64,000 nt of DNA from Petrosia ficiformis (Eukaryota; Porifera; Demospongiae; Haplosclerida; Petrosiidae): contig OX345642.1 in the NCBI GenBank assembly GCA_947044365.1, forward strand, positions 1,016,001-1,080,000, written 5' to 3'. The translations under genes were made by a program, and so were the position numbers. The notes under the pieces are model-generated. The model saw only the letters and a list, made by a program, of their open reading frames with translations, did no database searches and was not told the DNA's origin. This document shows positions 47,101 through 63,942 of this stretch, piece after piece (positions within the stretch are counted from its first letter, which is position 1; the number at the start of each line of letters is the position of its first letter).

Positions 47101-47853
47101 AATGATGCAGATCCCGAAATAGGAGGCCAAATAGATTCAGTTGCAGTCGCTGCTATATTTGGTAACATTGGATGTTTAAAAATTATTGAGAATCATACCG
47201 AATTGAGTTTAAGAAGCATATCAATGGGATGGTACTGTGCTTGCAACATGGGTCATGTTCCAATCATTACGTTTTTGTCAAATAGACTAGATATTGTTTC
47301 TGACCAAAGAGATATTATTATTTCTTGTGCTGAAGGTGATTTAGGATCAGTAGTAGATCAGTTGATGTCTGGTAAGATATCACCAGATGTTCAGTTTGTT
47401 CATGGTGTCACTCCTCTCATGATTTCATCATCTTGTGGACACATTGATATAGTAGAGGCTCTCATTACAGCTGGTGCTAATGTTAACAAGACAGATGAGT
47501 ATGGAGATACAGCACTTGACTACACTGAACAAGCTAAACAAGATAATACTCGACATCTACTATTACAACATGGTGGACTGCATGGTACAGAGTTAGTCAT
47601 CACAAGTATAACTCCAGAGGCACTTTCAGGTGAAAGCAACTTCTCAACTGAAGAAGACATTAGTAATCTACAATCACCTGATGCTACAATATTTACAAGA
47701 AGGAAAGGAAAATTAAACATTTCCTCAATTATGAAATATCTTGAAGACTCTATTGACACTCATTTTACTAAACACCACTCTGGTTACACAAAAGATCCAA
47801 TAACTAGATATACGAGTAATGCGAATGATCTCAATAAATTTATCTTGTCTTAA
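38101..47853 (+). CDS. Death-like domain / ankyrin-repeat protein, copy 3 (3250 aa)
   Basis: An uninterrupted 9.75-kb coding region. The first ~1410 residues match copy 2 closely: Death-like domain (about 10-95; SDATWDHVYDALKKARQHEL), then helical modules at about 118-350, 663-880 and 1196-1413 separated by short ankyrin blocks. From about 1416 to 3160 an array of roughly fifty ankyrin repeats follows, two to three times longer than in copy 2 because of internal duplication. Consensus units alternate between NGRTALIQASQQGHYRVV-type and NEGWMALIVSSQNGHQQIV-type repeats. The Ser/Thr-rich tail (about 3160-3250) matches copy 2. Ankyrin arrays of this length form superhelical binding surfaces; a signalling scaffold role is inferred. 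The start follows the same acceptor and UTR as in copy 2. AATAAA lies at 47933. The gene runs tail-to-tail with RECQL4. Confidence 0.93.
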   Translation: MSGDISLVSKPLVHQLDEYLSPLVHWQTFGIHLPCITNSTIEQIEADHQGTERRKLALYARWLTEYSDATWDHVYDALKKARQHELALVLQRKLLVSHSAKQLEVEERKVEVKTDKADEIATQIVGLHKRFALLETNIKDTLETAITEGQIKIKNIARYLERHLEDEQLILTDARDIDDLFHKLRPYYSYLECELLEEIVNQFVPGEFQTELKKYLSDVETFETLTTLQELKNAIEQALLPTQSVTPSTCEVILKVSMRWKRETKKCLNKLLEHIFSDKIHLLNQIRITVGSMCIRFLVPKSQVEMLIALATKHKEFMYLLGVFEMMINDIPVLMEDENENFTFDSALLESSQSGNNEAVQFLLDLGVNVNYSNSEGKTVLMLACQAGHEEVVQTLVSAEANVNFQDSAGQTALMLADGNVGIVHRLLLANADPNLQRKDGNTALHIACYKGQSILAELLLGFGVTFVIPNTKGDTAFLASVRGNNTEILKLMLNSIPYSPFIVSLGVVYACRFGHSAVFNLFAKQLEYTTQIANFFISCAEGDVGSVIQHITEFNIDPNTTLISGITPLMIASSFGNADMLDCLLKAEADVNSTDQDGYSPLAYAITGNTSLHIVQCLLEAEANPNILAEGVTIVERAREKGEQTICDLLLKYSALHLYKRFTHLVDRIQEDINTLINQKGIDIIFQITRKLEVNFYLTGLTSEVLTSIALLNQLTPYYDFLHFEMVVMIVREFLEGDIENELEEYQVMATNFEELVEIQKFKDVLSLVPPQQEVTTCSKLTFQLKKQWGNLTLKSLRRLYSYLFSDCQMYPSHMTVDVTTEAPRIKFLIPKSPQIIEDLTSEEAKKKTFMCLLGVIMMMIDSVPVLTEDEHKIFTFDSALLESSQSGSNEAVQFILDLGVNTNYSNSEGKTALMLACQAGHEEVVQTLVSAGADINLQDSSGETALMLDGGNIGIVRCLLLANADPDLQRKDGNTALHIACYKHQSTISEALLSFGATFVIPNTKGDTAFLASVRGNNTEILKLMLNSIPHSPFIVSLGVVYACRFGHSAVFNLFIKQLEYTARIANFFISCAEGDLGSVVQHIMEFNIDPNTTLISGITPLMIAASIGNFDVLECLLEGKADVNSTDQDGYSPLTYAITGNTSFHIVQCLLEAGANPNILVGDVSIVERAREKGEQTICDLLLKYSALHLYKKFIHLVDRIQDSINTLINQRGIDIIFQITRKLEETFRVTGLTSKEQTGVDLFNQLTPYYDLLHFEMLVMIVVEFLKGDIENELEVYCVMASRFEETVEIQKFKDVLSLLPQQEVMSSTTCSELTFKLKKEWGNLTLKSLRRLYSYLFSDYQMYPSHMTIHVVEEILCIKFLIPKSRQIVEELIVDFVVVMKKTSTFMLGVIIITIDNVQVLANENMSFTFDLALLELSQCGNNEAVQFLLDLGVNINYSNSEGKTALMLACQAGHEEVVQTLVSGGANVNHQDNNGYTALMVSKRKEIFSLLLQSNADINILTHRGSTPLIIASQLGHLSVVETLLLEYNNDPNFRTEIGMTALLLVSQNGHYQVAEILLKNGADPNIHNNEVTALLLASQNGHYQVAEILLKNGADPNIHSIGRSTALILSSQNGHQQIVELLLEKQIDPNVQNSKNGTTALIQASKNGHYQVVEILLKNGADPNIHSIDGLTALILSSQNGHQQIVELLLEKQVDPNVQNSKNGRTALIQASQQGHYRVVEILLKNGADPNIHDNEGWMALIVSSQNGHQQIVELLLEKQVDPNVQNSKNGTTALIQASQQGHYRVVEILLKNDADPNIRENDGSTALLFASGNGHYQVAEILLKNGADPNIHDNEGWMALTVSSQNGHQQIVELLLEKQVDPNVQNSKIGTTALIQASQQGHYRVVEILLKNGADPNIHDNEGWMALIVSSQNGHQQIVELLLEKQVDPNVRNSKNGRTALFQASQEGYYQVVEILLKNGADPNIRENDGSTALLFASGNGHYQVAEILLKNGADPNIHDNEGWMALIVSSQNGHQQIVELLLEKQVDPNVRNSKNGRTALFQASQEGYYQVVEILLKNGADPNIRENDGSTALLFASGNGHYQVAEILLKNGADPNIHDNEGWMALIVSSQNGHQQIVELLLEKQVDPNVQNSKNGTTALIQASQQGHYRVVEILLKNDADPNIRENDGSTALLFASGNGHYQVAEILLKNGADPNIHDNEGWMALTVSSQNGHQQIVELLLEKQVDPNVQNSKIGTTALIQASQQGHYRVVEILLKNGADPNIHDNEGWMALIVSSQNGHQQIVELLLEKQVDPNVRNSKNGRTALFQASQEGYYQVVEILLKNGADPNIRENDGSTALLFASGNGHYQVAEILLKNGADPNIHDNEGWMALIVSSQNGHQQIVELLLEKQVDPNVQNSKNGTTALIQASQQGHYRVVEILLKNDADPNIRENDGSTALLFASGNGHYQVAEILLKNGADPNIHDNEGWMALTVSSQNGHQQIVELLLEKQVDPNVQNSKIGTTALIQASQQGHYRVVEILLKNGADPNIHDNEGWMALIVSSQNGHQQIVELLLEKQVDPNVRNSKNGRTALFQASQEGYYQVVEILLKNGADPNIRENDGSTALLFASGNGHYQVAEILLKNGADPNIHDNEGWMALIVSSQNGHQQIVELLLEKQVDPNVQNSKNGTTALIQASQQGHYRVVEILLKNDADPNIRENDGSTALLFASGNGHYQVAEILLKNGADPNIHDNEGWMALTVSSQNGHQQIVELLLEKQVDPNVQNSKIGTTALIQASQQGHYRVVEILLKNGADPNIHDNEGWMALIVSSQNGHQQIVELLLEKQVDPNVRNSKNGRTALFQASQEGYYQVVEILLKNGADPNIRENDGSTALLFASGNGHYQVAEILLKNGADPNIHDNEGWMALIVSSQNGHQQIVELLLAKQVNPNVQNSKNGRTALIQASKNGHYRVVEILLKNGADPNIDINEEVTALSFAVHQGHYQVVEVLLKNDADPEIGGQIDSVAVAAIFGNIGCLKIIENHTELSLRSISMGWYCACNMGHVPIITFLSNRLDIVSDQRDIIISCAEGDLGSVVDQLMSGKISPDVQFVHGVTPLMISSSCGHIDIVEALITAGANVNKTDEYGDTALDYTEQAKQDNTRHLLLQHGGLHGTELVITSITPEALSGESNFSTEEDISNLQSPDATIFTRRKGKLNISSIMKYLEDSIDTHFTKHHSGYTKDPITRYTSNANDLNKFILS
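43479..46850 (+). repeat. ~798-bp higher-order repeat inside copy 3 coding sequence
   Basis: An eight-ankyrin unit is tandemly repeated. The marker LLKNDADPNIRENDGSTA occurs at about 43490, 44590, 45390 and 46190. The first interval is longer by one three-ankyrin block (~300 bp). Units are almost identical at DNA level, including synonymous sites; one of the few differences is AACGAT against AATGAT near 45927. Confidence 0.93.
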
Positions 47854-47932
47854 CACTTATTTTAGTAAACACGAGCCACATTACACAAAATGAAACATCC
47901 AATAACTACATACAAGTAACATGAACGATCTT

Positions 47933-47938
47933 AATAAA
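47933..47938 (+). terminator. Poly(A) signal of copy 3
   Basis: AATAAA 80 bp after the stop, in the same context as copy 2. Confidence 0.6.
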
Positions 47939-48113
47939 TCCGTAGAAGATATCTTGAATATTCTATTGGGAACTCATTTTACTAAACACCAATCAGATTT
48001 AAAATATCCAGTAACTACATACACAAATAACATGAACATCGTTAATTTAAAAAAAAATTGATATCGAACACTTTTATAATTTGTATATTCATCTGTATTA
48101 CAAATTAATTAAT

Positions 48114-48119
48114 TTTATT
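48114..48119 (-). terminator. Poly(A) signal of RECQL4
   Basis: AATAAA on the minus strand about 103 bp after the RECQL4 stop. Only about 175 bp separate it from the opposing signal of ankyrin copy 3. Confidence 0.6.
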
Positions 48120-48221
48120 GAATTAAATTTTGATATTTAATTTGAGACAAGAAAGGGATATTGCATAATAATTATAATTAACATGAATGGAGGAAATGCT
48201 GATGAAGCACATTATTATTGA

Positions 48222-56256
<8,035 letters not shown>

Positions 56257-56409
56257 TTCGGTTTTTCAAAAATCCCGCCACACCCCGCCATTCGTCATAC
56301 CGTAATAACCGTATATATCGCTTTCTTGCACAATGGACCCTTATTATTCGTAGAACAGCGGAAATATTGAAAACATGCTCTGATCTGATTCTTGTTTGGG
56401 GTAGACATA
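56257..56409. promoter_or_regulatory. Bidirectional promoter of RECQL4 and SS18
   Basis: Only 153 bp separate the two start codons, so both 5'UTRs and the promoter share this space. Two CCCGCCA words (56274 and 56284) are locally GC-rich; in the RECQL4 direction they read TGGCGGG, resembling E2F or GC-box sites. There is no TATA box. The binding factors are inferred. Confidence 0.6.
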
Positions 56410-58267
56410 ATGAACATACCTCAAAGTCGCTCTGATGTCAATTCACAACAAATACAAAAGGTCTGTTGACAACTGAAATGCATACCATAACGAAAACGTA
56501 TTAATTAAATATCAAATATTGTTTTAATAAACCTCATGTATTCATGTGTTCACTTATTGTCCTTCCTTTGTTTTTCATTACCATATATGGAAGTTGTTGG
56601 ATGAGAATGCCCAAATAATAAAGGTATGTTATTAATGTAAATGTTATACCTACACAAACACATTCCTAATTACCAATTTATGTACACACACACAATGTGT
56701 ATGTACATACATACATATACATAGTTACACAAATCATTATGTATATAATTAATATATGTCTTTACTCTAGTTTGTATTTCACTACTTTGATTTCATAAAG
56801 GGATTTTACCTTTTGTTCATATTAGGCGTTGATAGAAGCTCAGAATATGAAAGGGAAATCAATGGATATTATACAGTATGACAATTAATGAATGTCCGTC
56901 TGTCTATGTGTGTGTGTGTGTGTCACTGTCTGTCTGTCTATCTATGTGTGTGTGTGTGTTGTGTGTGTGTCTATGTGTGTGTGTGTGTTGTGTGTATCTG
57001 TCTATGTGTGTCTGTCTGTATGTGTGTGTGTATTGTGTGTCTGTCTGTCCATGTGTCTGTCTGTCTACATGTATGTGTGTCTGTGTGTTGTGTATCTGTC
57101 TATGTGTGTCTGTGTCTGTATGTATGTGTGCGTCTGTCTGTCCATGTGTGTGTGTGTGTCTGTCTGTCTGTCTACATGTATTTATGTCTGTGTTTGTTGT
57201 GTATCTTTCTATGTTTTTAATGATTTCTTTAATTTAGGTATCAACAGATTCTTCATCGTAATCTGGTATATCTCGCTGGTTTGGCTGATCCTAGAGTTGA
57301 TATCAACCAAATACTGCCTGTATGTATTAAGTAATAGTGTATGGATGGATGGATGGATGGATGGCAAAGTTTTTGAAGCATGGGCCAAATTGGTTCAAAA
57401 ATGGTTAGTGTGTGCGTCATTGGGAATAAAGCTTGAGCCAATTAAGAAACAATTAATGCTATTAGTGACAATATAATCAAAACTAACTGTGCCACTGGCC
57501 CAAAGAGAGAACCGTGCAGTGCCAAATATAAAGCTCTTTGGGCCAATGGTGTGCCATATGAGTTTATCAAAAACACTTATCAATGGATGGATGGTTTGTT
57601 TGTACAATGTACCAGTAATAATGGTTGGTTGTTCCTAGAGATAGATAATCACATTAATTCATGCTTACTTTTCTTCCAGCCTCCTGGTAGTAGTAACCTA
57701 TTACAGTCTCAAAGAGCTCCACCCCCTAATCTCACTGTATCGACATCTCCTCAAAACATGACTCCACCCCCCTCTACTATGAGCACATCAAATCCACCTG
57801 TATCTGGAAATAATCTTCGTCAGCCAATAACTGGTCCTAATGTTACTGCCGGAATGGGTCAGTCTCCGCCTCATTGGGGTGGTTCCTCTGTTCCTCCTCA
57901 GTCAATGTCTGGTCAGTATAATATGAAGGGGTATGCTCCTGCCCCATGGCTCGCACAAGGGGCTCCACCACCACCTGGTTACACCCCTAACATGCAACAG
58001 AGAATGCAAATACATGTAGACGAACAACGAAGAAGACAACAGCTTCTACGTATGCACCAGGAAAGGATGATACGAGCAAGACAAATGCAACAGACATCTC
58101 AGTCAGCTCCTCTTCCTGGAATGCCTCCAGGAGGTATGTACCCACCTCATCAGATCCCTCCCGGAGGTGCATACATGGGAATGGGTCCACAGGGTGGAGG
58201 TATGGGTCCTGTACCATACTCACAACCTCCAGGAATGCCACCACCAAATATGTCAATGGACATGTAG
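56410..58267 (+). CDS. SS18: SS18/SSXT-family chromatin co-activator, five coding exons (266 aa)
   Basis: Exons 56410-56460, 56594-56623, 56826-56875, 57238-57319 and 57680-58267 join in phase. Residues 1-85 form the SNH (SSXT) domain: [20 protein letters not shown], then [20 protein letters not shown] and [15 protein letters not shown]. This is the part of SS18 that binds BRG1/BRM ATPases of the SWI/SNF (BAF) complex. The rest is Pro/Gly/Met/Gln-rich low-complexity sequence with one Arg/Gln-rich helix ([20 protein letters not shown]), shorter than vertebrate SS18 and without an obvious Tyr-rich QPGY repeat region. It acts in the nucleus as a subunit of the remodeller. Intron 1 has a weak donor (GTCTGT) and intron 3 carries a TG/TCTG microsatellite. 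SS18 and vertebrate paralogues such as SS18L1 cannot be told apart here. Confidence 0.93.
56895..57210. repeat. TG/TCTG microsatellite in SS18 intron 3
   Basis: Mixed TGTG and TCTGTC runs of about 300 bp. All three plus-strand frames stay open and give Cys/Val-rich artefacts. Confidence 0.95.
57339..57363. repeat. (ATGG)n microsatellite in SS18 intron 4
   Basis: Six tandem ATGG units 20 bp after the donor of exon 4. Confidence 0.9.
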
Positions 58268-58360
58268 CGTTCTATCACATTCCTACACAATGACATCATC
58301 GTTACCATAGATACATAAAATATAAATATCTTTGTACATTTAATAGCAAACTCATAAATT

Positions 58361-58366
58361 AATAAA
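58361..58366 (+). terminator. Poly(A) signal of SS18
   Basis: AATAAA 94 bp after the stop codon. Confidence 0.7.
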
Positions 58367-59107
58367 ATTTGTTTTCTGTATACTGTACAACTACAACCAA
58401 CCACCAACCGGACGTTTTTATATTGAACTACACAATCACCGAGTATTGAAACTTGTAATATCAGTAAAAACAATTACAAAATGAGAACATAAAATCTTTA
58501 TTACATACAATATTAATCATTATACAATAAATACATTTTCCATAGACAATTGATTATAGAGGCTATTTACAGACATACTTTTGAAAAGATCAGTTTATAG
58601 ATTATAATAATATTCAGTTTATGTAGTAATCAAAAGATTTGAAATTTGCAAATGTTTTGGATGATATTCAATCTTGTGTACACATGTTCTATGTTCTACT
58701 TTTTCCAGTGAACTAAGTACAGTTAATTCTATAAAGAAAATAATAATAAACATTAAAAAAAAATGGAATAGTATGTATGGATATCAAAACCGAAAAAGCA
58801 CATGAACAAGATTGGGATGGTACCTTAGCAACAAAATTAAACTAACCACTTCCACATAACAACCCTACATAAGCATCACTGGCACACATTCTATAACAGG
58901 GTGTTGCACCCTTCTATGTTACTAGTACCATTGCTTCATTATTGAGTTACAGTATAATCATATGTTAACCTTATGACATTAAACTATACACTATATTACA
59001 TACATGTATAAAGTCATCACAATCTAATTTGAGGTCATTGATAATGTCAACAGATTATACAATTGTTTCAGTCTTGGATAATTGCACTGGAAGATACAAA
59101 CTCAACA
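58367..59107. other. Spacer between convergent SS18 and LSM14, with an R1 repeat
   Basis: AT-rich, without open frames. A copy of the R1 interspersed repeat (GCTTCATTATTGAGTTACAG through GAGGTCATTGATAATG) fills 58931-59055. Confidence 0.6.
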
Positions 59108-59113
59108 TTTATT
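59108..59113 (-). terminator. Poly(A) signal of LSM14
   Basis: AATAAA on the minus strand 64 bp after the LSM14 stop codon. Confidence 0.7.
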
Positions 59114-59176
59114 TTGCACAAGTTGGTACATACAAACAAACTTACACAACCAACCGAGAACCTGTCTCCGACTAAA

Positions 59177-62100
59177 TCACGATTGTTCTTGTTCTGACTG
59201 CTGTTCTTTACGTTGAATTTTCTGATAATTGTTCCTCCTTGGTTGATACCTGCCACGCCCCCTGTAATTATAATCGTATCCATATCCACCATAATAACCT
59301 TCATTTCCACGATAATATCCACCTCGTCCACTATAATACCCACTTCCTCTATATTGATTATACCCATAGCCTCTATTGGTATATTGGTTATAATAGCCCC
59401 AACTGCCTCTTCCCCTCTGGTAATTACCACTGCGTCCTCTGTACCCTCTCGGTCTTCCTGAGTAGCCTCGTTGAGTGACTCCAAATGTTTCTGTGTTTAA
59501 TGCTATTTCTTCACTGCGATTAGGACGTCTATGAAATTAAAGAAAATAGTATTGAATGGACTGATTAATGAATGCAGAATTAGAATAGCATCAGTTGGGT
59601 GGATGGATGGTAATGAAAATTGATAGAGAGATACATGTAGATTGTAGAATGTAGATAGTTACATGTACATACATGTACATACAAGTAGATACATATATAC
59701 AAAGCAGGGTGGATGGATGGTAATCAACAACATAGAAAGAGATACATAGATACATGTAGATACAATGTACATGTAGATAGATAGATACATGTACATACAT
59801 ACAAGATTACATGTACACACAGATACATAATGTACATACTTTTAGATAGATACAATGTAGATAAATACATGTAGATACATACATACAAGATTACATGTAA
59901 ATACACTTATATATACTGTGTATAGACAGACAAGTTGATAGAAATACACATACATAGATGCGAATATGGACTCACTTGTTAGTTGTAGATTGACTCGATT
60001 CACAAGAAATATTATCAAAAAATGAAACCGATTTATCATAAAATTCGTCATCCTTATCTCTCTCATTGACCACACCTTCATCTCCTTCATACTCCCCTTC
60101 TTCTAATTCCTCCACTCTCTCATTTACTATCGGAGTCTCATCGTCACCCTGTACTGGATCCTTACCGTCATCTTCAATTCGTAACTTCTTTTTAATTTCT
60201 TCTTCAAGTTCTTCCTTACTGAATAAAGCATTAGCACTTTCAAAGTCAAATTCGCTGTCATAACGAAGATGTTGTGGATTGGAACTGCTTGTTCCACTGG
60301 TATTGGAAGGAGGAACATTAGACACACCCCCTCCTCTTATAGGGTAATTATTAGGATAACTATAGTTTCCTCCACGCCAGTTTCCTCTGGGTCCTATATA
60401 AAGACAATTACATGTATGATGTTCCAGTAGATGTCCGTAACAGTTTACTCTAACTATACATGTATATACACTGTAAACATAATAAAGATAATTCATGTTC
60501 ACCACTCAGACAAATGTTCATAACTATGGTCCAGACAAAAAGGCAAAGTGTTTGAAAAATGGTCAATTGCTGGAAGTTATTTCGAGCACTGACATTGAGT
60601 TGACACCGTGCGTTCAATTGTCATAAATAGTAGGGCTGGGAAAAAGGTTCGAATATTTGAACCTCGTTCGTTTACTGTGCATTTGAAGCTAAATTTCTCC
60701 CTTCGAAGCTTCGCTGCCACGCCCACTTCAATGTTTGCACATGCGCACTTTTGCAATCTAAACGTGTGGTTAAAATCGTGGGTGTGTCCAAGAAAAGTTG
60801 AGGCTGAGTTGTTGGCTGTTTCTGCCTAAATTTTTATTCAAGCGATGCTAAATCCAAGTAGAAATAGTGACAGGAACAAGACTAGTACTTATTATAAAGC
60901 AATAATCCAGTTTTGGAGGCATTATATTGCCAAACAAGGTAAAAGCAACATTGATAATAACACGTGCGAATCTTCGAAGGTTGTTTTTCTACCTTCGTCC
61001 CAGCCCTAATAATTAGTAAAAGATATAATTATGTGTCAATAATAAAGCCCCACCATACACTAGGTAACATTGTTATTTGTAACTGTTACATGCAACACAT
61101 CTTTAATTGATCATTCATGCAATACTCACAACAATGTTGAGCATTGATCAACATTGTTGTGAGTACTACATGAATGATCAATTGAAGATGTGTTGCATGT
61201 AACAGTTACAAGCAACAGACATGGTAATAGATAATTAAAGTAATAGTAAATACATGTAGGTAATTAAAAAGATAATAGTAATAGTATTAGTATTAGTAAT
61301 AGTAATATACAATCTCAATGTTGAGGTAATAGTAATAGACAGTCAAGTGATAGTATTAGTAATAGTATTAGTATTAGTAATATACAATCTCAATGTGGAG
61401 GTAATAGTAATAGTAATAGACAGTCAAGTGATAGTATTAGTAATAGTATTAGTATTAGCAATATACAATCTCAATGTGGAGGTAATAGTAATAGTAATAG
61501 ACAGTCAAGTGATAGTATTAGTAATAGTATTAGTATTAGTAATATACAATCTCAATGTGGAGGTAATATTAATTGTAATTAGTGCTGAAATGGATACTGC
61601 TTTTTGGTATTCGAATACTTGCTTTCCTTAATGAATGAATACTTGAATATTCGTTTGCTTACTCATCATAAATTGTTTCTTGCAAAATATCAAGTATAAG
61701 CTCTCCATTTTGCTGCAAGTAGTTACAATCGATTTTATAACAGCAACTTCCGTGTTTATTGTTTGTTCTCTGATCTACAAGTCTAGAAACCAGTAATATG
61801 AAGCAAGAAACCTCACTGCCGCCATATAATAATGGCAAGAGTTTTGTTTCTGCACATGTGCAAACATTAAATGAATAATGGCATACCAAAAGTGCATTCA
61901 AATACCAAAATAACAAACAATTGCCCAGTATTTGTTTCAGCACTAATAGTAATATACATGTACAATCTTGATGTTGAAGTAATGGTAATAGTAATTGACC
62001 TTAAGTAATATGTTCATTTATAGTAGGGCCAGTAGCTAAATGTTTTGGATGGAAAAGTGGAGACTTACTGATTGAAACTCATGAACATTAAATGCAATGG

Positions 62101-63245
62101 TCGTTTAGTTTAAAAACCTTCAAAGAAACCTTCAAAGAAACCTGAATGCTATATAGTAATTCAGTAATAGTGATAGTAATAATTATACTGATTTTTAATA
62201 TAATAGTATTAGTAATATATTACACTGACTTAGGAGGTTATTAATAGTAATAGTAATATACTGATTTGTAAGGTAATAGTAATTGAAATATATTACACTA
62301 ACTTTGGAAGTATTAGTATTACTATATTAGTAATAGTAATATACAGATTTTTAAGGTAATAGTAACAGTAATACATGTATATACTACATTGCATTGTAAT
62401 TGATCTCATGTCTGAGTCAAGCAATCCTCAGAAAATTCAAATTAACTTTCGTTTATTTAGACCAATCTTGACATTTTTGGTATCACTGAGTTCCTCCCAC
62501 AGGTGCGCATCTCGTGGAATTTGAATTATTTGAATAACTGTTATAATTCTGGAGATACTGATCTACTGTACACACTCCTCTCACTACTTCCGGGGATCAA
62601 CTCAGCTTGGATGGACTTTAGTGTATGGTGGGCTTATTATGAATGTTTTGCAACTACAGTAAAACTGAGAATGAATATACATTTGTATGGGTGTCAACTC
62701 AACATGAGATTACAAGAAAACATTTATTTACATATTACATGTACATGTATATTAAGGGCTCATGGGATCCTTATGTCTAGAGGTACGACATTGCTCTAAT
62801 TACACAAATTTAACTAATTTGGCATAGACTGAGTGGATTGATCCTTTGTCCCTCTCCTCTACCTACAATGTGTATACATTGTATACAGGCATTCACTTGT
62901 CAATACATATACAGTACATGTAATATACTGTACCTCTGTATGAATTCTGGTAATTATATGCCCTAGAACCTCCTCTTCTACTGCGTTGGTTAGGAGGAGA
63001 TCTTTTCTGATTACTACCATTAGATGGAGGAGAATTGGATGATGATTTCTGTCCTCCTTTATTTGTGGAAACCTTTCTGTCATCTTGTGTAGTTACTGAT
63101 TGTTCTGTAAGAGGTTGGTCTTTGGTGGTTTGTGTATGAGACTGAGTCTCTGTATTGGTATGGGATTGAATCGGTGTAGCGATAGGTTGTTGAGATACTG
63201 TCTTCACATTTGATGTAGGCAAAGGTTTAACAGGAGGAATACCTG

Positions 63246-63305
<60 letters not shown>

Positions 63306-63942
63306 AGTGAGCTAATACTGAGCTTGCACAAGGGCCGTTGCGTTGCATAGAAACCTCAAAGGTGCTCTCATTACATGTTTGGAACTATTGTTTATATACA
63401 TATGTCTCTTTACCTGGATTTACAGGAGTAGATGTGTCTTGAGTTGTTGTCGTGGAAACAATGGGAGGTGTAGAGTCTGTAGTAGAAGAGAGAGAAGATT
63501 GGAGAGATTTAGCAGGTGTAGATAGTGTCGTCGAGCTAATTTGTTGAGGAGGAGGAGGAGGACCCTGGAGAGAATTGAAATGCAACTTTTAATATGACAT
63601 GAGATACTAATTGCTAATTATTTTATCACACAAAAGTACATTCAGGGTCTATTTTATTACTATAAACAAAATTACAATAGATTAATGCAACCATGGTTAA
63701 CTATAATTATTATTAAAATGTCTGAGATGTTTTACCTGGCTATGAACAGGTGGTGGTTGTCCTATCATCATAGGAGGCCGTCCAAAGTAAGGCATAAAAG
63801 GGTGATAGCCACTAACTCCAGGTGGAAACTGAGTGTATCCAGTAGAATGAATGGGAGGAGCAGGAGTAGGTAATATAGAGTGACCAGAATGGTTTCCCAT
63901 GGATGGAGATGGCATTTGGTTTGGACGAGTCGATGCAGTTTG
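59177..63942 (-). CDS. LSM14: LSM14/RAP55 (Scd6 family) RNA-binding protein, last five exons
   Basis: Exons (descending): 63942-63736, 63564-63414, 63242-62934, 60393-59976, 59528-59177; phases agree at every junction (478 codons plus stop). The N-terminal Lsm domain must lie in exons beyond the right edge. First comes a Pro-rich linker (MPYFGRPPMMIGQPPP) and a Ser/Thr/Gln-rich stretch. Then the FDF box (YDSEFDFESANALFSKEELE), an acidic region, the FFD box (YDKSVSFFDNISC), the TFG box (LNTETFGVTQRG) and a C-terminal Arg/Gly/Tyr-rich RGG region ending in EQQSEQEQS. This order is diagnostic of LSM14/Trailer hitch/Scd6, which bind the DEAD-box helicase DDX6 and act in translational repression and P-bodies in the cytoplasm. 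LSM14A and LSM14B cannot be separated in a non-vertebrate. The 2.5-kb intron before the FDF exon is loaded with transposon remnants. Confidence 0.94.
60631..61008. mobile_element. hAT-like MITE (378 bp) in LSM14 intron
   Basis: TIRs TAGGGCTGGG and CCCAGCCCTA. The flanking 8-mers ATAAATAG and ATAATTAG differ at one position, fitting an 8-bp hAT target duplication. Inside, AAAGGTTCGAATATTTGAAC is palindromic. Confidence 0.8.
61072..61215. mobile_element. 144-bp near-perfect palindrome (foldback element)
   Basis: Arms of about 65 nt pair: GTAACTGTTACATGCAACAC with GTGTTGCATGTAACAGTTAC, then AATTGATCATTCATG and ACTCACAACAATGTT with their complements around a GAGCATTGATC centre. Confidence 0.9.
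61270..61575. repeat. ~74-bp tandem repeat, about four copies
   Basis: Units combine AGACAGTCAAGTGATAGT, runs of ATTAGTAATAGT and ATACAATCTCAATGTGGAGG. Looser TAATAG/TATTAG runs continue to about 62380. Confidence 0.9.
61580..61945. mobile_element. hAT-like MITE (366 bp) inserted in the TAATAG repeat
   Basis: TIRs TAGTGCTGAAA and TTTCAGCACTA. The flanking 8-mers ATTGTAAT and ATAGTAAT differ at one base, an 8-bp target duplication of hAT type. No transposase frame. Confidence 0.8.
63248..63300. repeat. (GA)n microsatellite acting as polypyrimidine tract
   Basis: About 26 GA units lie directly upstream (minus strand: CT units) of the acceptor at 63243-63244 of an LSM14 exon, so the repeat supplies the pyrimidine tract of that splice site. 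Confidence 0.9.

Noticed and set aside
56878..57476. Cys/Val-rich proteins of 110-194 residues
   Set aside because: Translations of a TG/TCTG microsatellite in SS18 intron 3, open in all three frames.
59068..59484. 138-residue minus-strand frame rich in Ile/Glu/Val
   Set aside because: Wrong-frame reading of the RGG-encoding last exon of LSM14; the true frame carries the TFG box and joins the preceding exon in phase.
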